This document shows, in pieces, positions 16,000 through 24,313 of a DNA stretch of 35,464 nucleotides. How positions within the stretch are numbered: the first letter of the stretch is position 1; the number at the start of each line of letters is the position of its first letter. The notes beneath the pieces are model-generated. The model did not search any database. It was not told the DNA's origin and saw nothing but the letters and a program-made list of their open reading frames with translations. The position numbers and the translations under genes were made by a program. The stretch comes from Ferroacidibacillus organovorans (lineage in GTDB: Bacteria; Bacillota; Bacilli; Alicyclobacillales; SLC66), in NCBI RefSeq assembly GCF_001642725.1, contig NZ_LSUQ01000026.1, positions 1 to 35,464 on the forward strand, read 5' to 3'.

Positions 16000-16029
16000 G
16001 TTATATCATAGAGCATGGGATTGTTGCAA
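16000..16029 (-). promoter_or_regulatory. Promoter of rnpB
   Basis: On the minus strand TTGCAA (16029-16024) and TATAAC (16005-16000) are separated by 18 bases. The predicted start, near 15993-15994, coincides with the first pair of helix P1. The fit between promoter geometry and RNA 5' end supports both calls. Confidence 0.65.
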
Positions 16030-16078
16030 TCGCGCTTTTTCTCAACGCGATCATTTTCTTCCAATTCCACACTGAGGT

Positions 16079-16104
16079 TGAACCTGTTGGGGTGCACATG
16101 CGTC
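16079..16104 (+). promoter_or_regulatory. ECF-type promoter, probably autoregulatory
   Basis: TGAACC (16079-16084), a 16-base spacer and CGTC (16101-16104) match the TGAAAC-N16-CGT pattern of ECF sigma factors. It lies 23 bases before the GTG start of an ECF sigma gene, so autoregulation is likely. The A/C-rich -35 differs from typical vegetative promoters nearby. Confidence 0.6.
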
Positions 16105-16127
16105 TCTTTTTTTAGAGCCACGAGGAG

Positions 16128-16679
16128 GTGGACGGCGCGCGATACGACGACCCTGCACTGCTTGAGCTTGTGGAACGGGCGATGCGCGGGGAGCAAAACG
16201 CGATCAGCGATTTAATTCGAACATCTGCGCGCCTCGCCTACCCCGTGGCATACGGCATTTTGCAAAATCGCCACGACGCTGAGGATGCCGTGTCTGAAGC
16301 GATGTATAAAGTCATCAAAAACTTACACCGCGTCGAGACGAGCGCCGCATACCGCGGCTGGCTCACCACACTGACGAGTCGAACCGCAATCGATCTGAGT
16401 CGGCGGCGGGCGCGGCGCCAGGCACGCGAAGAAGTGCATGAGCATGTTCCCGAAACTCAGGCGCACGACACAGACGCAAGCGATCGGCTCGCCCTACGGG
16501 AGGCGCTGGCAGAACTCACTCCAGAGCATCGCGCAGTCTTACTCTTGCGTGAGCGTGACGGATATGATTACAAAGAAATCAGCGTCATGTTACAACTTCC
16601 GCTCGGCACCGTTAAATCGCGCCTCGCCTATGCGCGAAAGGCGCTTGAAAAACAATTGGAGATCCCACTTAACGAGTGA
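16128..16679 (+). CDS. ECF-type RNA polymerase sigma factor
   Basis: A 183-aa sigma factor. Region 2 spans about 30-98 (VAYGILQNRHDAEDAVSEAM, then WLTTLTSRTAIDLSRRRAR) for -10 recognition. Region 4 spans about 125-175 (LAELTPEHRAVLLLRERDGY, then LGTVKSRLAYARKALEK) for -35 recognition. No region 3, as expected for ECF. GTG 16128 is used because no other start is nearby and family members begin similarly, but its AGGAGG (16123-16128) overlaps the GTG. ATG 16182 is an alternative that would cut into the usual N-terminal helix. The gene is followed by a two-helix membrane protein overlapping by four bases, the expected place for an anti-sigma factor. Confidence 0.88.
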   Translation: MDGARYDDPALLELVERAMRGEQNAISDLIRTSARLAYPVAYGILQNRHDAEDAVSEAMYKVIKNLHRVETSAAYRGWLTTLTSRTAIDLSRRRARRQAREEVHEHVPETQAHDTDASDRLALREALAELTPEHRAVLLLRERDGYDYKEISVMLQLPLGTVKSRLAYARKALEKQLEIPLNE

Positions 16680-17092
16680 TGATAGGATGTGAGCCATTGA
16701 AAATTCGGATTCCTCACCTTCAAGAAAAACCGTTGGCAGAACTTGAGGATTCAGTCAAATCACACGTACTCGCGGCGTTTGAAGAAGTTGCGGACGAGGC
16801 GTGGATCGAACAACTGGTCTGCGCGCTGCAAACCAAGTTAAGTCGGCGGACGCAGCGGGCCATTCGCGTGACGGCCTGGATCAGCGCTGTCGGCTTCCTC
16901 TCTCCGCTCGTGCTCTTTATCGCGTTTCTCGTGAGCCCGTTTTGGCGCGTGACAACGTCCTTCATGACCATTGCACCACACGCGCTCGCGTTAAAGTCGG
17001 GCGCTCTCCCACTACTTGGCGGTCTTGCGCTTATCGCTTTTTGCGTCCTCCTGACCCTCTTCGCCGTGCGGCTTGTCCGGGTATCGACATGA
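16676..17092 (+). CDS. Two-helix membrane protein, putative anti-sigma factor
   Basis: A 138-aa protein with an N-terminal cytoplasmic part (about 1-63, acidic then basic) and two membrane helices near 67-89 (WISAVGFLSPLVLFIAFLV) and 107-132 (ALPLLGGLALIAFCVLLTLF). It overlaps the ECF sigma gene by four bases (GTG inside GAGTGA; ATG 16679 and TTG 16696 are other possible starts) and the next gene by four (ATGA). Anti-sigma factors usually sit here, yet the HxxxCxxC zinc motif is absent and no known anti-sigma domain is recognised. Role is inferred from position only. Confidence 0.6.
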   Translation: MMIGCEPLKIRIPHLQEKPLAELEDSVKSHVLAAFEEVADEAWIEQLVCALQTKLSRRTQRAIRVTAWISAVGFLSPLVLFIAFLVSPFWRVTTSFMTIAPHALALKSGALPLLGGLALIAFCVLLTLFAVRLVRVST

Positions 17093-17961
17093 GACATACC
17101 GCTTTTCACACCACGCGTAGCGTGCGCACAGTCACACTCACATTCGTCTTGATCGGTTTTTTGCTCTTTTGCCTATTTCCACTGCGCCTCGCGCATGCGA
17201 ACAGCGTGAAAAGCGATCCGCGCGCGAGCGCATTAACCGTGTCTACAGCGCAAAATGTAGACGCGATACTCGCGATTGGCCACTCTGTCACCATCCTCGG
17301 AACGGTTAGCAACACCGTTGCCGTTTTTATGGGAAACGTAACGGTTGGCCCACACGCGCAGATCGGCTTGATCCTCGACATTGGCGGCGTTGTCCATCTT
17401 GCGCCTGGCGCCACCGTGAGCGAAGGAATTTTTGTCATTGACAATCACCGCCAGACCCTTTCCGCACTCACATTTGGCGGCTTGATGAGCCTCGCCGTTT
17501 ATGGGTTTCGCATTGTCTTGGCCGCTTTTTTGTTCATCTGGTTGCTCGCTTCCGGCTATTTCATCGCTCGCCGCCACACGCCGTCAAATCATCTAGCATT
17601 TGAGCGGCCACTTCGCATCTTTTTTGCCGGATTAACCATGACCGTCATCCCGCTTCTCCTCTGCGCTGTGACGGTTCATATTCTCAGTCTCTGGCCGATT
17701 ACAGCGATCATTGTGCTGGTCTATCTCCTCAGCGCACTTGTAGGCATGGCGGTGCGCGCGGTCGCGATTGGGCGAATGATTGCAAAAACGCTCGCTGAGA
17801 CAGATCGCAAAGCCCCACTGTACGGCGCGTTGGCCGTCCTGTTGCTCACCAACGTCCCGCTCATCGGGCTTTTGATTCTCCTGCTTTTCATCGTGGATTC
17901 CGTCGGGTTATCCCTGTTCTTGCTGCGCATGAAAGCAAGATCGATGCGTCACGAAAAATAG
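17089..17961 (+). CDS. Membrane protein with signal peptide, bactofilin-like repeats and about four helices
   Basis: A 290-aa protein. Residues 12-38 (VTLTFVLIGFLLFCLFPLRL, then AHAN) form a signal peptide with likely cleavage after AHA. Residues 60-120 show short turn-strand units rich in G, V and T (LAIGHSVTILGTVSNTVAVF, NVTVGPHAQIGLI, VVHLAPGATVSEGIFV), similar to beta-helix polymer-forming domains. The rest holds about four hydrophobic helices ending in a basic tail. Possibly an envelope structural or sensing protein under the ECF sigma factor. No specific family is recognised. Its start overlaps the previous stop (ATGA), and its end overlaps trmK on the other strand by 13 bases. Confidence 0.65.
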   Translation: MRHTAFHTTRSVRTVTLTFVLIGFLLFCLFPLRLAHANSVKSDPRASALTVSTAQNVDAILAIGHSVTILGTVSNTVAVFMGNVTVGPHAQIGLILDIGGVVHLAPGATVSEGIFVIDNHRQTLSALTFGGLMSLAVYGFRIVLAAFLFIWLLASGYFIARRHTPSNHLAFERPLRIFFAGLTMTVIPLLLCAVTVHILSLWPITAIIVLVYLLSALVGMAVRAVAIGRMIAKTLAETDRKAPLYGALAVLLLTNVPLIGLLILLLFIVDSVGLSLFLLRMKARSMRHEK

Positions 17962-18722
17962 CGTTCACGCAGCGCGCGCAGTGCAGCACGCTCCGCCTCG
18001 ATCAAAGCGCGACGCGCTCGCGCATCCTCTGTGCCGCCGCGATTCAGGGCAAGCAGGATGCGTTCGCGCTCGTCAATCTCCAGTTCCAACGCTTCGTGCG
18101 CGAGTCGGCAGCCACTCCGAAGCGGAACTTCGCCGAGCACATACGTCATGCGTTCATCCACCGGGAGCGTCTCAAAAGGCGGCAGCCTAAGTAGCTTCTC
18201 TTGCACGTCTGCCTCATCGCAAAGCGCACTGTCCCCCACATCATACGAGAGGCACGTATAGCTTACACCGCGATCCACCATGCGCACATCTGCGCGCATG
18301 GTCCACCCCAACTGCTTCGCCAGATAGCGTAGAGTCCCTGCCGAGTCCATCGGTTGCAGTACCACGCGAAACCTGTTTTGCGCGATGTGTGGCAACGCGT
18401 GCGCAGCGGTCAAAATCGCATACATCGTCTTTCCACCCATTCCGGCAATCGTCACCGCGTCAATCTCCCCACGGTGAATCGGCGCAAATCCATTCCCGAG
18501 ACGACAGTCGATGCGCGTCTCAAGCGCTGCTTCCTTTACTTGATGGCGACTGGCTGAAAGTGGCCCTTCCACCACTTCAACGGCAATGGCGGCATTCACC
18601 TGCCCCTGCCTGACGAGCGCAATCGGCAACCCTGCGTGATCACTTCCAAGGTCTGCAACGCAGTTGCGCATACCGACGAGTGACGCAACGCGACGAAGCC
18701 GCAGTGAAAGTCCTTGATTCAT
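17949..18722 (-). CDS. trmK: tRNA (adenine-N1)-methyltransferase TrmK (m1A22)
   Basis: A 257-aa SAM-dependent methyltransferase that modifies A22 in the D-arm of certain tRNAs. SAM motif I is VADLGSDHAGLPI (about 22-34) and AGMGGKTMY (about 93-101) follows, both typical of the TrmK family. The C-terminal third is charged and predicted helical (coiled). ATG 18722 has AAGGAG eight bases upstream. In Bacillus this gene lies close downstream of sigA; here an acyl-CoA dehydrogenase gene sits between. Its 3' end overlaps the converging membrane protein gene by 13 bases. Confidence 0.92.
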   Translation of the reverse strand: MNQGLSLRLRRVASLVGMRNCVADLGSDHAGLPIALVRQGQVNAAIAVEVVEGPLSASRHQVKEAALETRIDCRLGNGFAPIHRGEIDAVTIAGMGGKTMYAILTAAHALPHIAQNRFRVVLQPMDSAGTLRYLAKQLGWTMRADVRMVDRGVSYTCLSYDVGDSALCDEADVQEKLLRLPPFETLPVDERMTYVLGEVPLRSGCRLAHEALELEIDERERILLALNRGGTEDARARRALIEAERAALRALRERYFS

Positions 18723-18782
18723 CCAAAAACTCCTTAGCTGTCATTCCCTCTCACCTACGCGGTGCACGAGCAGTCTGGCATG

Positions 18783-19925
18783 TTAACAGCCGATCTGCCG
18801 AGCAATCACCAACCTCTGAATTTCAGACGTGCCTTCGCCAATCTCCATCAGCTTCGCATCGCGAAAATAGCGTTCAACCGGAAAATCAGAGACGTAGCCG
18901 GCACCGCCATGGATCTGCACCGCCTGATCGCATGTCCGCACACACGTTTCCGATGCAAACAGTTTGGCCATCGCCGCCTCTTTTGAAAAAGACCTTCCCT
19001 GATCCTTGAGCCACGCCGCACGCAGTACTGCCGTGCGCGCAAGTTCAAGATGCATCGCCATATCGGCCAATTTAAACTGGATCGCCTGCATTTTTGAGAG
19101 CGAGTGCCCGAATTGAACGCGCTCCTTGGCGTAGCGAAGCGCCGCTTCGTATGCGGCGCGCGCAATGCCAACCGATAGGGCGCCGATGCTGATACGACCG
19201 CCGTCAAGCGTTTTTAAAAACTGCTTAAACCCTTCCGTCTCCGAGCCCAAGCGATTGCCTAAAGGAATTCTCACCTCGTCAAACGCTAACTCCGTCGTGT
19301 CACTGCCGCGCAAGCCCATTTTTTCATACGTGCGAAGGATCGCAAACCCATCAGAATCGGTTGGTACGATGAACGCGCCGATTTGCTTTTTACCGCGTGA
19401 ATCCTCGCCTGTCACCGCAGTGACGATGACACACTTCGCATAAGAGGCGTTGGTGATGTAACATTTTGATCCCGTGATGAAATACGCATCATCGACTCGT
19501 TTTGCCCGCGTCTGTGTTCCACCCGCATCCGATCCGGCAGACGGCTCCGTCAACCCGAACGAGCCTAGCGCCTCCCCCCGCGCGAGGGGCACCAAATAGG
19601 TTTCCTTCTGTTCAACGGTCCCAAACGCTTGCAGTGGGCCACACCCGAGGCTGACGTGCGCGGCATAGCTGAGACCGGTACTCCCGCACGCCCGACCGAT
19701 TTCTTCGACGGCCAACGCGTAACTGACGGTATCTGCCCCCGCTCCACCATACGCCTCATCAATCGGGAGACCGAGCAAGCCGAGCTTCCCCATTTTCCGA
19801 AATGTTTCAATTGGAAACCGCCCTGTGCGATCCACCTCTTGTGCCAGCGGTTCAATTTCAGCTGTTGCAAACTCGCGCACCATGTCGCGAATCATCGACT
19901 GCTCATTCGAAAGATCAAAATCCAT
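18783..19925 (-). CDS. Acyl-CoA dehydrogenase
   Basis: A 380-aa FAD-dependent acyl-CoA dehydrogenase that oxidises an acyl-CoA to the 2-enoyl-CoA. Domain signatures are clear: LGSFGLTEPSAGSDAGGTQT for FAD/substrate, CYITNASYAKCVIVTA, and near the C-terminus QIHGGAGYVSDFPVERYFRD followed by EGTSEIQR. The catalytic glutamate is expected in EGT, as in short- and branched-chain enzymes. ATG 19925 is chosen over GTG 19946 because AAAGGGGCG lies before it and family starts align there. It lies between the sigA terminator and trmK, with no strong terminator before trmK. Chain-length preference is not known. Confidence 0.93.
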   Translation of the reverse strand: MDFDLSNEQSMIRDMVREFATAEIEPLAQEVDRTGRFPIETFRKMGKLGLLGLPIDEAYGGAGADTVSYALAVEEIGRACGSTGLSYAAHVSLGCGPLQAFGTVEQKETYLVPLARGEALGSFGLTEPSAGSDAGGTQTRAKRVDDAYFITGSKCYITNASYAKCVIVTAVTGEDSRGKKQIGAFIVPTDSDGFAILRTYEKMGLRGSDTTELAFDEVRIPLGNRLGSETEGFKQFLKTLDGGRISIGALSVGIARAAYEAALRYAKERVQFGHSLSKMQAIQFKLADMAMHLELARTAVLRAAWLKDQGRSFSKEAAMAKLFASETCVRTCDQAVQIHGGAGYVSDFPVERYFRDAKLMEIGEGTSEIQRLVIARQIGC

Positions 19926-19974
19926 TGTGGACGCCCCTTTGACCAACCGTTAGGTAGCTACCCATTCAGCATAT

Positions 19975-20008
19975 CAAAACACACAGCGCCGTCAATCGCT
20001 GTGTGTTT
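19975..20008 (-). terminator. Terminator after sigA
   Basis: A perfect 12-bp stem (19977-19988 with 19997-20008; AAACACACAGCG and its complement) has an eight-base loop and, on the minus strand, ends in TTTTG. It separates sigA from the acyl-CoA dehydrogenase gene. The adjacent T-run is short, so some readthrough is possible. Confidence 0.75.
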
Positions 20009-20072
20009 GCTGCCTGTCTATATGCTGTGAATAAAACCGTTGACGGTGCCCGTGTTTGCAGAGTGAATCACA

Positions 20073-21245
20073 TTATTCGAGAAAGTCTTTCAAACGCTTG
20101 CTGCGACTCGGGTGACGCAGCTTTCGCAGTGCCTTCGCCTCGATTTGACGAATTCGTTCGCGCGTCACACCAAACACTTTACCCACTTCTTCAAGTGTGC
20201 GCGTACGACCGTCATCGAGACCAAAGCGCAGGCGCAGCACATTCTCTTCCCGCTCCGTCAGCGTATCGAGAACATCTTCCAACTGCTCCTTGAGAAGTTC
20301 ATACGCCGCCGCATCCGCTGGCGCCAACGCGTCATCGTCAGGGATAAAATCGCCAAGATGCGAGTCATCCTCTTCGCCAATCGGCGTTTCAAGAGAAACA
20401 GGCTCTTGAGCAATTTTTTGAATCTCACGCACTTTTTCAGGACTCATGTCCATCTCTGACGCAATCTCTTCCGCGCTTGGCTCGCGCCCGAGTTCCTGCA
20501 GCAATTGTCGAGAGATTCGGATTAACTTGTTGATCGTCTCGACCATGTGAACGGGAATTCGAATGGTTCGCGCCTGATCGGCAATCGCGCGTGTGATCGC
20601 CTGCCGAATCCACCACGTCGCGTACGTGCTAAACTTGTAGCCTTTGCTATAGTCAAACTTTTCGACTGCTTTCATGAGGCCCATGTTGCCTTCTTGGATT
20701 AAGTCAAGAAACAACATCCCACGCCCAACGTAGCGTTTGGCGATACTGACGACAAGGCGCAGATTCGCTTCCGCCAATCGCCGCTTTGCCTCTTCATCAT
20801 CCTGCTCAATCCGTTTCGCGAGTTGAATCTCATCGTCTGCCGACAAGAGCGGAACGCGACCAATCTCCTTTAGATACATGCGAACCGGATCGTTGATCTT
20901 GACGCCTGCCGGCACAGTCAAATCAGACAGGTCAAGCTCTTCTTCGCCACGCGCATCGTCTTCGGTCAATTCGCGCTCTTCTGTGCCGAGTTCATCCTCG
21001 TCTTCATCCTCATCGTCCACATCTTCATCCACGACATCCGCCTCATTGAGCACCTCGATGCCAAGGTCTGCGAGTTGATCGAAAAACTCTTCAATCTGTT
21101 CCGCATCCTGCTCAAAAGGAGACATTCTTGTCATAATTTCTGTATACGCGAGATGACCACGTTTTTTCCCGGCGGACAAAAGATGCTCGCGCACTTCCTC
21201 CAGCGTGGTTTCAAGCCTCGCCTCATCGCGCACCTCTTTACTCAT
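20073..21245 (-). CDS. sigA: RNA polymerase principal sigma factor SigA (RpoD)
   Basis: The 390-aa vegetative sigma factor. It has region 1.1, an acidic stretch near 73-95, region 1.2 ([18 protein letters not shown]), region 2 ([20 protein letters not shown], binds -10), region 3, and region 4 ([20 protein letters not shown] then [12 protein letters not shown], binds -35). Length fits SigA of Bacilli (about 370-375). ATG 21245 follows CAAGGGGAG. It lies 94 bases after dnaG, as in the Bacillus dnaG-sigA operon. A strong terminator follows. Confidence 0.98.
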   Translation of the reverse strand: MSKEVRDEARLETTLEEVREHLLSAGKKRGHLAYTEIMTRMSPFEQDAEQIEEFFDQLADLGIEVLNEADVVDEDVDDEDEDEDELGTEERELTEDDARGEEELDLSDLTVPAGVKINDPVRMYLKEIGRVPLLSADDEIQLAKRIEQDDEEAKRRLAEANLRLVVSIAKRYVGRGMLFLDLIQEGNMGLMKAVEKFDYSKGYKFSTYATWWIRQAITRAIADQARTIRIPVHMVETINKLIRISRQLLQELGREPSAEEIASEMDMSPEKVREIQKIAQEPVSLETPIGEEDDSHLGDFIPDDDALAPADAAAYELLKEQLEDVLDTLTEREENVLRLRFGLDDGRTRTLEEVGKVFGVTRERIRQIEAKALRKLRHPSRSKRLKDFLE

Positions 21246-21339
21246 CGTCCGCTCCCCCTTGTCTTCGCATCATCCGCGTAAAGCACCCTTGCGCAGGCGC
21301 CAAAACAGCGAACGCCTTACCACACGTGACGCTTTCCAT

Positions 21340-23139
21340 CTACGCCAGTTGACTGCGAAGTCGTTTTAACTCTTCTTGCGCCGCCCTCATCGCTTCCAAA
21401 TCCCCACGCGCGAAGGACGCCTTGATTTCGTTTTCCAAGTGCTCAATCTCGGGACTCGCCCTAAAGCGTTCAAGACACTGAAGGTAGTCCTGTACAGCCG
21501 CTTCTTCGTCATTGCCTTTCTGCAATTCAGGCGTTCTTGAAAGAAGCCTCGCCGCATAATTCACAGCGGAAGGATCGTCAAGCGACGAAAGAAACGCCGC
21601 CGCATCCGCCTCCATATGCGTACCATAAAACGAAACTAGATACGCCTGAAGTGCGCTTTGTTCAGGAAGCGGAAACTCTCCTTGAAACGTTTCGGCGATT
21701 CGTAGCGCCACACTGCGATCACTCAACATGCGAAGCAGCAACTGGTCAGCTGCCACCTCATGTTTCAGCGGTAGGCGTTTTACAGGCGCTGCCTGGGACA
21801 CGCTGCTCCCGGGCATAAACTGCACCCGTTTCCCTTTGGTCTCAAGAGCGCGACGCAGGCGTGAGACATCTTCACGGAGTGCTTCGATCGGACTTTGGTA
21901 CGTTTCTGCAAGGTACGCAAGCGCCTCTTCACGTTCCACGGCGCTTTCATCCTTCGCCAGAATCGCCTCAGCATCTTTCACGTAAGCGAGACGGCCACTC
22001 GTCAAATGGTTTGGGTGACTGCGCGTCAAATGATGCAGTTCAAACATCAACCCAGACACAGCCGCATCCAACACCTCAACGTGAAAAGCACTCGCATCAC
22101 GCGTTTTTAGATATTCATCCGGATCGATTCCGCTCGGTAGTCGCGCCACACGCACGGCCAAGCCTGCCTGCCGTAGAATCGGAAGATTGCGCGCCGCGGC
22201 ACGCTGTCCCGCCTCGTCTCCGTCATAGAGCAGTACGACCTCATCCGCGATGCGCTTTAAAATAACCGCCTGTTCGGACGTAAGCGCTGTGCCGAGTGCG
22301 GCCACTGCATTCTCGACGCCCGCCTGATGGAGCGCCAAAACATCCATATATCCTTCGGCCAGAAGTACCAATCCTGACTTTCGGATGGCGCGTCGCGCGC
22401 GATGAAACCCGTATAAAAGCTGCCCCTTTTGAAAGAGCGATGTTTCGGCTGTGTTCAAGTACTTCGGTTCTTCGCCTCCGAGCGTGCGGGCGCCAAAACC
22501 GACGACACGTCCCTGAGCATCCCAAATGGGGTACATGACGCGATGCCGAAAGCGATCACGCAACAAACCTGAACGTTCCACTGCCAAGTTTGTCTCCAAG
22601 AGAATTTCGCGTGAGACCTGTCTTTTTTGCAAAAAGTCAACCAAGGTCTGCTCCCCTTGCGGGGCGTAGCCCAATTGATAGTCCATGATGATTTTCTTGC
22701 TCAAGTTGCGGCCTAAAAGATAGGTGAGCCCTTGCATACCCGCATCATGATTCATTACAATGTGGTTATAGAACTTTGCAGCGAGATCGAGTGCGCGCAA
22801 ACGCTCCGATCGATCAGATCCTTCACCTAGTTCAGCTTGAAGCCATTCATTGGGAAAGGGCAGTCTCGCTTGTTCAGCCAATCGACGAACAGCTTCAACA
22901 AACGGGAGTTGCTCCATTTCCATGACAAACGTAATCGCGCTACCACCAGCGCCACAACCGAAACAGTGATAAAATCCTTTTGCCGGATGCACGTGAAACG
23001 ATGGCGAACGCTCAGCGTGAAAGGGGCACAAGCCCACATAGGATCTCCCCGATCGCTTTAAGCGAACATATTCGGAGATCACATCGACAAGATTAATACG
23101 GTCACGCAAGAGGGCTAAAAACTCGTCAGGTACACGCAC
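21340..23139 (-). CDS. dnaG: DNA primase DnaG
   Basis: The 599-aa primase that makes RNA primers at the replication fork. The N-terminal CHC2 zinc site has Cys38, His41, Cys59 and Cys62 (LCPFHAERSPSFHV, HCFGCGAGG). The TOPRIM catalytic centre has Glu262 (LLAEGYMDVLAL) and Asp306/Asp308 (LLYDGDEAG). The C-terminal helicase-binding domain follows. GTG 23139 is preferred over ATG 23181: AGGGGAGG (23154-23147) lies seven bases before it, and the protein then starts MRVPDEFLALLRDR like other primases. The upstream ATG would also coincide with the predicted transcription start. Confidence 0.97.
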   Translation of the reverse strand: MRVPDEFLALLRDRINLVDVISEYVRLKRSGRSYVGLCPFHAERSPSFHVHPAKGFYHCFGCGAGGSAITFVMEMEQLPFVEAVRRLAEQARLPFPNEWLQAELGEGSDRSERLRALDLAAKFYNHIVMNHDAGMQGLTYLLGRNLSKKIIMDYQLGYAPQGEQTLVDFLQKRQVSREILLETNLAVERSGLLRDRFRHRVMYPIWDAQGRVVGFGARTLGGEEPKYLNTAETSLFQKGQLLYGFHRARRAIRKSGLVLLAEGYMDVLALHQAGVENAVAALGTALTSEQAVILKRIADEVVLLYDGDEAGQRAAARNLPILRQAGLAVRVARLPSGIDPDEYLKTRDASAFHVEVLDAAVSGLMFELHHLTRSHPNHLTSGRLAYVKDAEAILAKDESAVEREEALAYLAETYQSPIEALREDVSRLRRALETKGKRVQFMPGSSVSQAAPVKRLPLKHEVAADQLLLRMLSDRSVALRIAETFQGEFPLPEQSALQAYLVSFYGTHMEADAAAFLSSLDDPSAVNYAARLLSRTPELQKGNDEEAAVQDYLQCLERFRASPEIEHLENEIKASFARGDLEAMRAAQEELKRLRSQLA

Positions 23140-23185
23140 GACAACGCCTCCCCTTGCCAAGACGTCGTTGTCTGTCTTCATTTCA

Positions 23186-23215
23186 CTTATAGAATCTTAA
23201 TTCGCCAAGATTCAA
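23186..23215 (-). promoter_or_regulatory. Promoter of dnaG-sigA containing a 7-bp inverted repeat
   Basis: On the minus strand TTGAAT (23215-23210) and TATAAG (23191-23186) are 18 bases apart. Between and across them lies a perfect inverted repeat GAATCTT-N8-AAGATTC (23192-23213), filling the spacer and touching both hexamers. Transcription would start near 23179. The rest of the gap to ppsR (23216-23448) is AT-rich and shows no gene and no strong terminator. Confidence 0.55.
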
Positions 23216-23448
23216 CACATTTCCTGCCTCATCGCGCAAGAATTTCTCGCACGGCCCTCCCCGTACACAAACTGTTCGACATTTGACTAGTCTGTGTATT
23301 CATTTCCAATTCTAAACATCTGCTGATCTTACCTTTTCTACACACTATAGATGTACGCAACTTGACGAAAATAATCCTTCTTCCCGCATGCGAAATCCAC
23401 ACTTTACAAAAAGTTTTCACGTCTGGACCACACGTCCGCGCCATCCCG

Positions 23449-24279
23449 TCAAGAATATGGGATAGCGCGCGACTTCGGCCACTCTAAAAGTGTCATCACT
23501 TTGCTGGCCGTTTCTTCGACGGCAAGCTTTGAGACATCAATGACAGGACACCCGACGCGCCGCATCACATCATCTGCGAAGCGCAACTCCTCAAGGATGC
23601 GCGCCTGGCTTGCGTAGCTCGCCGACTCGGTGAGACCGAGCGCGCGCAAGCGCTCCTGACGAATCTCATTAAGCTCCTCAGCCCGAATGGTGAGACCAAT
23701 CACACGCCCGTGCGGGAGCGCAAACAGTTCTTCAGGCGGCTGCACCTCAGGAACCAGCGGGACATTTGCGACGCGCAGTCGCCGATGCGCCAAATACATG
23801 CTGAGCGGCGTTTTCGACGTGCGCGAAACGCCAATCAATACAACATCCGCACGCGCAAGTCCGCGCGAGTCACGTCCGTCATCATACTTGACCGCAAACT
23901 CAATTGCTTCAACGCGCCGGAAGTAGTCATCGTCCAGTTGATGGATCAGTCCAGGACGCAGCGCTGGCAGCGCGTTGAACACATCTTCAAACGCGGTCAT
24001 CATTGGCCCCATGATGTCAACCGCCCGCACATTCGCACGCGCCGCCGCCTCGCGCATCGATTCGCGCAGCGCAGGAAGAATCAGCGTATACGCGATAAAT
24101 CCGGCAACCTCTGCCGCCGCCGCCACGATCTCCTCGATCGCCTCCACGTGGTCGACATATGAAATGCGCCGAATATCAAAGTGCCCTTGATCAAATTGAC
24201 TGGCCGCAGCTCTGACGACAAATTCAGCCGTCTCGCCGACCGAATCGGAAACGACATAGACAACGCGTGATCGATTCAC
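23449..24279 (-). CDS. Pyruvate, phosphate dikinase regulatory protein (DUF299, YqfL/PpsR type)
   Basis: A 276-aa bifunctional kinase/phosphorylase of the DUF299 family, which controls pyruvate-phosphate dikinase or PEP synthetase by reversible phosphorylation. It starts with RVVYVVSDSVGETAE and has the P-loop-like GVSRTSKTPLS (about 150-160), both family signatures. GTG 24279 is chosen because GAGGAGGAA (24292-24284) is just upstream, which avoids overlap with ccpN. It is 34 bases after ccpN, matching the Bacillus ccpN-yqfL pair. No target kinase or dikinase gene is in this window. Confidence 0.92.
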   Translation of the reverse strand: MNRSRVVYVVSDSVGETAEFVVRAAASQFDQGHFDIRRISYVDHVEAIEEIVAAAAEVAGFIAYTLILPALRESMREAAARANVRAVDIMGPMMTAFEDVFNALPALRPGLIHQLDDDYFRRVEAIEFAVKYDDGRDSRGLARADVVLIGVSRTSKTPLSMYLAHRRLRVANVPLVPEVQPPEELFALPHGRVIGLTIRAEELNEIRQERLRALGLTESASYASQARILEELRFADDVMRRVGCPVIDVSKLAVEETASKVMTLLEWPKSRAIPYS

Positions 24280-24313
24280 ACCGTTCCTCCTCGATTCCTT
24301 TTTTGCACAACGC

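Noticed and set aside
15872-16196. Several short open frames on both strands
   Set aside because: They lie in rnpB and its promoter; the RNA structure explains the conservation.
16801-17088. Longer N-terminus for the bactofilin-like membrane protein
   Set aside because: It would overlap the two-helix gene in another frame; ATG 17089 is followed by a proper signal peptide and overlaps the previous stop.
23140-23181. dnaG starting at ATG 23181
   Set aside because: No ribosome site there, and the predicted transcription start is at about 23179; GTG 23139 has a strong site.
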